From: CAKRPJ01 sp934376955
GTDB lineage: Bacteria > Bacillota > Clostridia > Lachnospirales > Lachnospiraceae
Length of the DNA stretch: 10,395 bases
Reading direction: 5' to 3'
Assembly (NCBI GenBank): GCA_934376955.1
Contig: CAKRPJ010000062.1
Location: 1-10,395, forward strand
Below the pieces are notes generated by a model. It searched no databases. It was not told the origin of the DNA and saw only the letters and a list, made by a program, of their open reading frames with translations. Shown here piece after piece: positions 1-4,655 of the stretch. Positions within the stretch are counted from its first letter, which is position 1, and the number at the start of each line of letters is the position of its first letter. Made by a program: the position numbers and the translations under genes.

Positions 1-1073
1 GGCTCATTCTTAAGGTTCATGAGGCGAGCGCCGCCAAGGACATTAAGAAGATCATCCTGATCCTTGCAGCCGTATACGTATTTCTGGAGGTAATCCTTGA
101 AGGTCTCCGGAATCTTTGTGCCGTCTGCAGCATCCTTAGCAGCCTGAGCAGCAGCTTCTGCAGCAGCAGCAAGCTTCTCATCCTCCGGCTTTGCAGCAGC
201 AGCCTTAGCAGCCTTGTCAGCAGCCTTCTGAAGCTGAACCTTTGCATCCTCAGCGTCCAGATACATGGATGCCTTGTTGTACTCCTTCAGAGCCTTGTCA
301 TCATCATCGTAATAGCCATAGCACTGAGACGGCCATGCGCCATACGGTGCGCGGACAACAGCGTTTACACACTCACCGAAGATTCTTGTCTTTGTAGGAT
401 CACGGCGGATATATTCGTCACTTACGATCTCCTCACAGGTAACGATGGTGCGCTTAGCAGCGATGGCGATATCGATATCATGGAACTCATCGCCCTCGAT
501 GATACAGGTTCCGTCCGGAGATGCCTGCTGAACATGGATGACCGCACAGTCAAGCTTCGGAACCGGAACTGCTAACAGCTTTTCGCCCGGCTCAAGCGGG
601 TTCTCGATCTCAACGCACTTTAAGTTGTCAACGCCCTCCATGGTTCTTCTCTGTTCTTCACTGATTCCCCAGAATTTAACAAGACCGGAGCCCTGCATCA
701 TTCTTACCGGAAGATACGGAAGTCCTAAAGAAGCTGCATGAAGCTGGAGCATCAGTACGTCCTGAGAGTAGTCCTCGTATGTAAGCTCTCCCTTTTCAAT
801 TGCGGAACGGAAACGACGAGCTACGTTTGTATAACCGGAGTTTGCGGTATAGCAGTTGATATAAGCTCTGATACGGCCTTCACCGATCAGCATGTCCCAG
901 TCGCCGCCTGCAGGTCCGGACCAGCCAACGAAACCTGTTTTTCCCTGACGAAGAATTTCATAAACCGCAGCATAAGGCTTACGGTTAGTGGTAAAGCCGC
1001 CGAAGCAGAGTACATCATTGTCATGAACAAACTGTTCTACGGCATCGTGTAATGACATAACTTTATTAGCCAC
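1..1073 (-). CDS. gctA: Glutaconate CoA-transferase subunit A (3' end off the window)
   Basis: This is the A subunit of glutaconate CoA-transferase (EC 2.8.3.12), which moves CoA from acetyl-CoA or glutaconyl-CoA to (R)-2-hydroxyglutarate in cytosolic glutamate fermentation. In this family the catalytic glutamate is on subunit B, which is not in view. The 357 visible codons match the Acidaminococcus GctA that I recall almost throughout: GGFTTNRKPYAAV near residues 25-37, GGDWDMLIG 56-64, YINCYTANSG 71-80, MQGSGL 126-131, VQQASPDGT 181-189, and APYGAWPSQCYG 242-253. The start is GTG at 1073, seven bases after AGGAGG (1086-1081); homologues begin with a similar (M)xxKVMxLxDA stretch. The frame runs open to the window edge after LGGARLMNL, so roughly 20 residues should be missing. 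Residues about 272-322 form an Ala/Lys/Glu-rich insertion absent from the Acidaminococcus protein. It is the fourth gene of the gcd operon. Confidence 0.94.
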   Translation of the reverse strand, partial: MANKVMSLHDAVEQFVHDNDVLCFGGFTTNRKPYAAVYEILRQGKTGFVGWSGPAGGDWDMLIGEGRIRAYINCYTANSGYTNVARRFRSAIEKGELTYEDYSQDVLMLQLHAASLGLPYLPVRMMQGSGLVKFWGISEEQRRTMEGVDNLKCVEIENPLEPGEKLLAVPVPKLDCAVIHVQQASPDGTCIIEGDEFHDIDIAIAAKRTIVTCEEIVSDEYIRRDPTKTRIFGECVNAVVRAPYGAWPSQCYGYYDDDDKALKEYNKASMYLDAEDAKVQLQKAADKAAKAAAAKPEDEKLAAAAEAAAQAAKDAADGTKIPETFKDYLQKYVYGCKDQDDLLNVLGGARLMNLKNE

Positions 1074-1104
1074 AATAAAGCCTCCTTAATAATTTTTTAT
1101 TTTA

Positions 1105-1133
1105 GCATGCCCGCCACGGCTGGGTGGGCATGC
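1105..1133 (-). other. Intercistronic hairpin between gcdB and gctA
   Basis: The arms GCATGCCC and GGGCATGC pair perfectly over 8 bp. On the transcribed strand an A-C mismatch and two further pairs follow, around a 7-nt loop. No U-tract follows the stem, so it does not look like an intrinsic terminator. It lies between the gcdB stop (1147) and the gctA ribosome binding site (1086-1081). An RNA processing or stability element that uncouples gctA expression from the upstream genes is an inference. Confidence 0.6.
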
Positions 1134-1146
1134 GGATATCAAAAGT

Positions 1147-2286
1147 CTACTTAAACATCAGCATGAAGTAACCGGCCGCTACAGCAGATCCGATTACACC
1201 GGCAACGTTCGGTCCCATTGCATGCATCAAAAGGAAGTTGGTCGGATTCTCTTTTGCTCCGACTGTCTGGGATACTCGTGCTGCCATCGGAACAGCAGAT
1301 ACACCTGCGGAGCCGATCAGCGGGTTGATCTTTCCATGGGTTAAAGCGCACAGGAGCTTACCGACAAGGATGCCTCCGACTGTTGCAAAGGCAAATGCCA
1401 GAAGTCCCATAGCAATGATCGCCAGTGTCTGCACACGGAGGAAGATCGCGCCGTTTGCGGTTGCACCGACTGTTGTTCCGAGCATGATCGTTACGATATT
1501 ACAAAGTGCGTTCTGAGCAGTATCGGAAAGTCTTGCCGTTACGCCGGACTCTCTGAACAGGTTTCCGAGCATAAGCATACCAAGAAGCGGTGCTACGGAC
1601 GGAAGCAGTAAGGAACAGCAAAGAACAACGAATACCGGGAATACGACCTTCTCGACCTTGCTTACCTTACGAAGCTGCTTCATCACAATCTGACGCTCCT
1701 TCTTTGTTGTAAGGAGCTTCATGATCGGCGGCTGGATTAACGGGATCAGAGCCATGTAGGAATAAGCCGCTACCGCGATCGGAGCTACCAGATCCGGTGC
1801 AAGGTTGTTTGCAATATAGATAGCGGTCGGGCCGTCAGCGCCGCCGATGATACCGATCGCCGCACACTCACCGGGAGTGAACAGACCTGTCGCATTTGCA
1901 AGCATGAATGCGACATAGATACCAAACTGTGCAGCAGCACCTAAAAGAAGGCTGACCGGGTTTGCAATTAACGGGCCAAAGTCAGTCATAGCACCCACAG
2001 CCATAAAGATCAGGCATGGGAACAGGCTGGATTTTACACCGCTATACATAATTCTTAATACACCGGACTGATACCAGTTTTCAGCCTCGTCCATAAGGCC
2101 GGCCAGCGGAAGGTTCGCAAGGAACATACCGAAAGCGATCGGAAGCAGCAGGAGCGGTTCAAACTGCTTCACAATAGCCATGTATAATAAAATGAAGGAT
2201 ATGAGGAGCATTACCGCTTCCTGCCAGGTGATTGCGGCAAAACCTGACTGGGCTAACAGTTCCTCAAAAACTGTAAGTATATTCAC
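1147..2286 (-). CDS. gcdB: Glutaconyl-CoA decarboxylase, beta subunit (Na+ pump)
   Basis: This is the integral membrane subunit of a biotin-dependent Na+-translocating decarboxylase (OadB/GcdB/MmdB family). It decarboxylates carboxybiotin and couples this to Na+ export. The 379 residues are mostly hydrophobic helices, normal for the family. GGADGPT at 148-154 contains D151, matching the essential Asp203 of Klebsiella OadB. N321, G325 and S330 in NPLIGSAGVSA match the N373, G377 and S382 positions of OadB by spacing and context. The start is GTG at 2286, six bases after AGGAGG (2298-2293), and only 13 bases separate it from the gcdC stop, so the two are tightly coupled. The family alone does not fix the substrate; the adjacent gctA argues for glutaconyl-CoA rather than oxaloacetate or methylmalonyl-CoA. 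Confidence 0.93.
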   Translation of the reverse strand: MNILTVFEELLAQSGFAAITWQEAVMLLISFILLYMAIVKQFEPLLLLPIAFGMFLANLPLAGLMDEAENWYQSGVLRIMYSGVKSSLFPCLIFMAVGAMTDFGPLIANPVSLLLGAAAQFGIYVAFMLANATGLFTPGECAAIGIIGGADGPTAIYIANNLAPDLVAPIAVAAYSYMALIPLIQPPIMKLLTTKKERQIVMKQLRKVSKVEKVVFPVFVVLCCSLLLPSVAPLLGMLMLGNLFRESGVTARLSDTAQNALCNIVTIMLGTTVGATANGAIFLRVQTLAIIAMGLLAFAFATVGGILVGKLLCALTHGKINPLIGSAGVSAVPMAARVSQTVGAKENPTNFLLMHAMGPNVAGVIGSAVAAGYFMLMFK

Positions 2287-2299
2287 GGGGCACCTCCTA

Positions 2300-2743
2300 T
2301 TAGCTTAAGGTAACCAGAGTAGCACCTGTCTCAACAGTATCGCCTACGTTTACATTAACAGAAGCAACAGTTCCTGCTCCCGGAGCAACGATCTCTGTCT
2401 CCATCTTCATTGCTTCCATGACGATAACTACCTGACCATAGCCAACTGCATCGCCTGCTTTTACCTTAATATCAAGGATCTTTCCGGGCATCGGAGCTTC
2501 AACGACCTGTCCGCCTGCTGCCGGAGCTGCCGGTGCTACAGGAGCCGGTGCAGGTGCTGCTACCGGAGCTGGAGCCGGTGTCGGAGCTGCTGCCGGTGCA
2601 GGTGCTGCTGCCGGAGCCGGTGCAGAAGCAATGATCGGTGCCGGTGCGCTGACTGTTACGCCTCGATCCAGCGGCTTATATGCGTCTACTCTCTCGATCT
2701 CGATCTCATATTTCTTTCCGTTTAAAGTTGCTACATACTTCAT
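2300..2743 (-). CDS. gcdC: Glutaconyl-CoA decarboxylase, biotin carrier subunit
   Basis: This biotin carrier subunit moves the carboxyl group from the carboxyltransferase (alpha) to the membrane beta subunit. The 147 residues have three parts: an N-terminal segment (1-30) rich in strand-forming residues, an Ala/Pro linker (about 33-77), and a biotinyl/lipoyl domain (about 78-147). The biotinylation motif EAMKM is at 110-114, so K113 is the expected biotin site, and APMPGKI at 83-89 is the usual upstream strand. Long Ala-Pro linkers are typical of GcdC proteins and act as flexible arms. The ATG at 2743 follows AAGGA at 2760-2756, a slightly long spacing of 12. Clostridium symbiosum is known to have two GcdC forms that differ in linker length; only one gene is seen here. 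Confidence 0.93.
   Translation of the reverse strand: MKYVATLNGKKYEIEIERVDAYKPLDRGVTVSAPAPIIASAPAPAAAPAPAAAPTPAPAPVAAPAPAPVAPAAPAAGGQVVEAPMPGKILDIKVKAGDAVGYGQVVIVMEAMKMETEIVAPGAGTVASVNVNVGDTVETGATLVTLS
2513..2647 (-). repeat. Ala-Pro coding repeat (linker of gcdC)
   Basis: Degenerate tandem GCxCCx units encode the alternating Ala/Pro linker, about residues 33-77. Repeats such as GCTGCCGGTGCAGG on the plus strand recur within it. Length can vary between strains by slippage. It lies inside gcdC and has no separate function beyond the linker. Confidence 0.75.
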
Positions 2744-2809
2744 AATTCTAATACATCCTTTCCTTTTTTGCTTTTCGCCTTTCTTATACGAGCATCCATA
2801 TCTGCCGCA

Positions 2810-3094
2810 TTAAAGTTCTTTTATACTTGTAACGCGGAACTCCTCTCCTGACAATCTTGCTTCCTCACTGATCGCCGCGAGAAGCACTGCATAGGATTCC
2901 TCATCAAGCGCCGGCACCGGAGCCGCCGCAGCCGCTGCTGCCTTTGGTGCATCTGCCTTAATGAATGCACCAAGAATCTTGGAAATGATCACGATAGCAA
3001 TTGCCAAAGCAGCCAACGCGGAAAACACAACCAGCATTCCTACAGCCGAAATCAATGCAGAGTCCAAAACAGTCATTTCCTGCCCAGTCCACAT
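2810..3094 (-). CDS. gcdD: Small membrane subunit of Na+ decarboxylase (OadG/GcdD-like)
   Basis: This is the small subunit that assembles and stabilises biotin-dependent Na+ pump decarboxylases (OadG in oxaloacetate decarboxylase, GcdD in glutaconyl-CoA decarboxylase). It has 94 residues: one membrane helix at about 11-42, an Ala/Pro-rich stretch at about 48-62, and a C-terminal part ending SIKEL that resembles the ends of other OadG-family proteins. The start is ATG at 3094, 12 bases after the strong AAGGAGGTG (3113-3105); an internal ATG at codon 7 has no ribosome binding site of its own. It is the first gene of the operon, 66 bases ahead of gcdC. The assignment rests on size, topology and position, because this family is poorly conserved. 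Confidence 0.83.
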   Translation of the reverse strand: MWTGQEMTVLDSALISAVGMLVVFSALAALAIAIVIISKILGAFIKADAPKAAAAAAAPVPALDEESYAVLLAAISEEARLSGEEFRVTSIKEL

Positions 3095-3149
3095 ATACTT
3101 ACCGCACCTCCTTCATTTAGTCCCCTTTGGAAACTTTAGTAAATGTAAT

Positions 3150-3178
3150 ATTCCATATTGTGGAATGCATTCCATATT
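3150..3178. promoter_or_regulatory. Palindromic box in the gcd leader (candidate operator)
   Basis: A perfect 14-bp palindrome TGGAATGCATTCCA spans 3161-3174. The word ATTCCATATT also occurs twice in direct orientation, at 3150-3159 and 3169-3178, 19 bp apart. The three half-sites alternate: ATTCCA, TGGAAT, ATTCCA. The box lies about 75-105 nt downstream of the predicted gcd transcription start and upstream of the first gene's ribosome binding site. A dimeric regulator site acting as a roadblock, or a small mRNA hairpin, are both possible; no regulator gene is in view. Confidence 0.45.
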
Positions 3179-3260
3179 TTTTTCAGCGCATAAGGGCACT
3201 TCAAAAGTCAGCACCCAAAACCCTATATCCGCTATGCAATTTTCACAATATCTTAGCTTG

Positions 3261-3289
3261 AGTATATCAGCTTTCCTCAAAAAAGTCAA
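3261..3289 (-). promoter_or_regulatory. Sigma-A promoter of the gcd/gct operon
   Basis: On the minus strand the -35 box is TTGACT (3289-3284) and the -10 box is TATACT (3266-3261), with a 17-bp spacer. Each hexamer matches the consensus at five of six positions. Transcription should start near 3254, giving a leader of about 160 nt before the gcdD-like ATG at 3094. Confidence 0.75.
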
Positions 3290-3351
3290 CTAAGGCCCCC
3301 TTAAAAATGACAGTAAAATAACAAACAATATGCCTGCATTTTTTACAGCAT

Positions 3352-3377
3352 CCGGTTCGTGTCATTGACACACCCGG
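3352..3377. promoter_or_regulatory. Inverted repeat over the panE -35 box (candidate operator)
   Basis: GTGTCA-T-TGACAC is a perfect 13-bp inverted repeat at 3359-3371, flanked by CCGG at 3352-3355 and again at 3374-3377. The right arm contains the -35 hexamer TTGACA, so a bound protein would compete with RNA polymerase. Part of the symmetry could be chance because TTGACA itself supplies half of an arm. Confidence 0.4.
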
Positions 3378-3393
3378 CTTCTTATAATACAAT
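3365..3393 (+). promoter_or_regulatory. Sigma-A promoter of the panE-family gene
   Basis: The -35 box TTGACA (3365-3370) is consensus and the -10 box TACAAT (3388-3393) has one mismatch, with a 17-bp spacer. A second -10-like TATAAT at 3383-3388 is too close to this -35 to pair with it. The expected start is near 3400, directly before the 194-bp element, so the element would be transcribed as part of the leader. Confidence 0.78.
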
Positions 3394-3400
3394 ACTTTTT

Positions 3401-3608
3401 ATAATCTGATGTCAGGGTACCAAGGTCTAAACCCACATGAGCTTGCTCATAGGTGGGTGAAAGACCTTGGTACCCGCCCCAATATGAGCATAAAAGTGGG
3501 ATGACAATCCCACGATATGCGAATATTGGATAGGATTGTGGGAGTGCGCAGCACGGAACAATCCGCAGGCATCAAAATCGGGGGCTTTTGACCCCGATAT
3601 CATAATCT
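3401..3608. mobile_element. MITE-like 194-bp palindromic element with 7-bp target duplication
   Basis: The element spans 3408-3601 and is flanked immediately on both sides by ATAATCT (3401-3407 and 3602-3608), as a 7-bp target duplication would be. Its ends are imperfect inverted repeats: GATGTCAGGG on the left and GATATCGGGG read inward from the right, 8 of 10 identical and 12 of 17 if extended. The interior is four consecutive hairpins: 3415-3475 (14 bp plus two nested 6-bp stems), 3479-3529 (11 of 13 bp outside, 7 bp inside), 3533-3564 (7 bp outside, GTGC/GCAC inside) and 3577-3598 (7 bp). It has no coding capacity, so it would depend on a transposase elsewhere. Removing one repeat copy and the element leaves an ordinary leader of about 40 nt for panE. 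It could instead be a fixed structured RNA. Confidence 0.6.
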
Positions 3609-3634
3609 TTTACCGAAGGGAGAATATATAAATT

Positions 3635-4570
3635 ATGAAACAGATCAACCGTGTCACCCTTATCGGCCTCGGCGCCATGGGCGTTTTTTTTGCCCCGAGG
3701 CTCTCTGAGAAGCTCGGCGCCGGATTCCGTGTTATGGCAGAGGGCGACAGAAAGGATCGTCTGGAGCAGCGGGGAGTTACCGTAAATGGGATCAACTACC
3801 GTTTTCCTATTGTTACACCGGACACAGAGGAGGAACCCTCCGATCTCATCATCATTGCGGTGAAGGGATACGATCTTTTGCAGGCGCTTAAGGATATCAA
3901 AAATCAGGTTGGACCGGATACGATCCTCCTTCCTGTTCTGAACGGGGTGGAAAGCGAACAGCTGACTGCTGACACTTATGGTATGGAACACGTTCTGTAT
4001 TCCTTTATGCGGATCAGCGTCGTTATGAAGGATGGAAAGACAGATTTCGATCCCAACGTCGGAACGATCCATTTCGGAGATGCTAAAAATGATCCGGAAA
4101 AGCTTTCCGAAAATGTACTGGCGGTAAAGGAGCTGTTTGACCGCTGCGGTATCAACTATAAGATCGATCCCGATATGATCCGGGGGATCTGGTTTAAATT
4201 TATGTGCAACGTAGCAGAAAATATGACGTGCGCCGTATTCGGCATCCCCTTTGGCGCCTTTCAGAAAAGCGAGGATGCAAATGCTATCCGCAGAGCAGCC
4301 ATGTGGGAAGTGATCCATATCGCAAATAAGCTGGGGATTGATATCGGACAGACCGAGATCGACCGTCAGGAGCATACCTTAAAAAAGCTCCCTTACGAAA
4401 ACAAGCCCTCCACACTTCAGGATCTGGAGGCCGGAAAACATACGGAAGCTGATATGTTTGCCGGAACCGTTGTTCGTCTCGGGAAAGAGCTTAAGGTCGA
4501 TACTCCGGTCTGCGAATTTCTATACCACGGTCTCCGTATCATCGAAGACCGCCTGTTTGGAGAAATCTAA
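3635..4570 (+). CDS. panE: Ketopantoate reductase family (PanE/ApbA) 2-oxoacid reductase
   Basis: This is a cytosolic NAD(P)H-dependent reductase of the ketopantoate reductase family (EC 1.1.1.169 for the classical member), which makes pantoate for pantothenate and CoA. The 311 residues have a Rossmann domain with GLGAMGVFFA at 11-20 and a C-terminal helical catalytic domain. Residues equivalent to the E. coli catalytic and binding set are present: N103 in LNGVE (N98), K188 and N192 in WFKFMCNVAEN (K176, N180), S259 in KPSTLQD (S244), and E271 in TEADMFAG (E256). The ATG at 3635 is preceded by AGGGAG (3617-3622) at 12 bases. It is transcribed singly, divergent from the gcd operon. Family members also reduce other 2-oxoacids, so the substrate is less certain than the fold. 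No panB or panC is adjacent. Confidence 0.87.
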   Translation: MKQINRVTLIGLGAMGVFFAPRLSEKLGAGFRVMAEGDRKDRLEQRGVTVNGINYRFPIVTPDTEEEPSDLIIIAVKGYDLLQALKDIKNQVGPDTILLPVLNGVESEQLTADTYGMEHVLYSFMRISVVMKDGKTDFDPNVGTIHFGDAKNDPEKLSENVLAVKELFDRCGINYKIDPDMIRGIWFKFMCNVAENMTCAVFGIPFGAFQKSEDANAIRRAAMWEVIHIANKLGIDIGQTEIDRQEHTLKKLPYENKPSTLQDLEAGKHTEADMFAGTVVRLGKELKVDTPVCEFLYHGLRIIEDRLFGEI

Positions 4571-4578
4571 TCGTAAAG

Positions 4579-4620
4579 AAAGGGATGTCCACAAATCAGT
4601 GAACATCCCTTTTTCTATAT
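4579..4620 (+). terminator. Intrinsic terminator after the panE-family gene
   Basis: AAAGGGATGT (4579-4588) pairs perfectly with ACATCCCTTT (4603-4612), 10 bp around a 14-nt loop, followed by a T-rich run (4610-4614, then a further T-rich stretch to about 4627). It starts 9 bases past the panE stop. The same stem read on the minus strand is followed by a weaker TTTCTTTA, so it may also stop glnS transcription arriving from the right. Confidence 0.82.
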
Positions 4621-4655
4621 TTTTTCTATGTTCTTTTTATCTCTTTCTTATTCGC

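Larger units (their letters stand above)
3115..3634. other. Divergent intergenic region, no protein gene
   Basis: These 520 bases separate the minus-strand gcd operon from the plus-strand panE-family gene. From left to right they hold the gcd leader with a palindromic box (3150-3178), the gcd promoter (3261-3289), an AT-rich spacer in which I see nothing (3290-3351), a palindrome and panE promoter (3352-3393), and a 194-bp hairpin element (3408-3601). A normal short leader with a ribosome binding site follows (3602-3634). I found no coding region here with a credible start and ribosome binding site. Confidence 0.8.

Noticed and set aside
17..247. An Arg/Leu-rich frame on the minus strand at the left edge
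   Set aside because: It is an out-of-frame reading of the alanine-rich insertion of gctA, which is open across the whole region in the homologous frame.
1105..1133. Intrinsic terminator ending the gcd genes before gctA
   Set aside because: On the transcribed strand the stem is followed by an A-rich rather than a U-rich stretch, and gctA has no evident promoter of its own.
3415..3598. CRISPR array or tandem repeat in the hairpin region
   Set aside because: The four hairpins differ in sequence and there are no regular direct repeats or spacers; the structure is inverted repeats only.
3572..4375. A 267-codon open frame on the minus strand opposite the panE-family gene
   Set aside because: The plus-strand frame has clear family motifs, a promoter, a ribosome binding site and a terminator. 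The antisense frame has no recognisable domain and a Cys/His/Ile-rich composition typical of a shadow frame.
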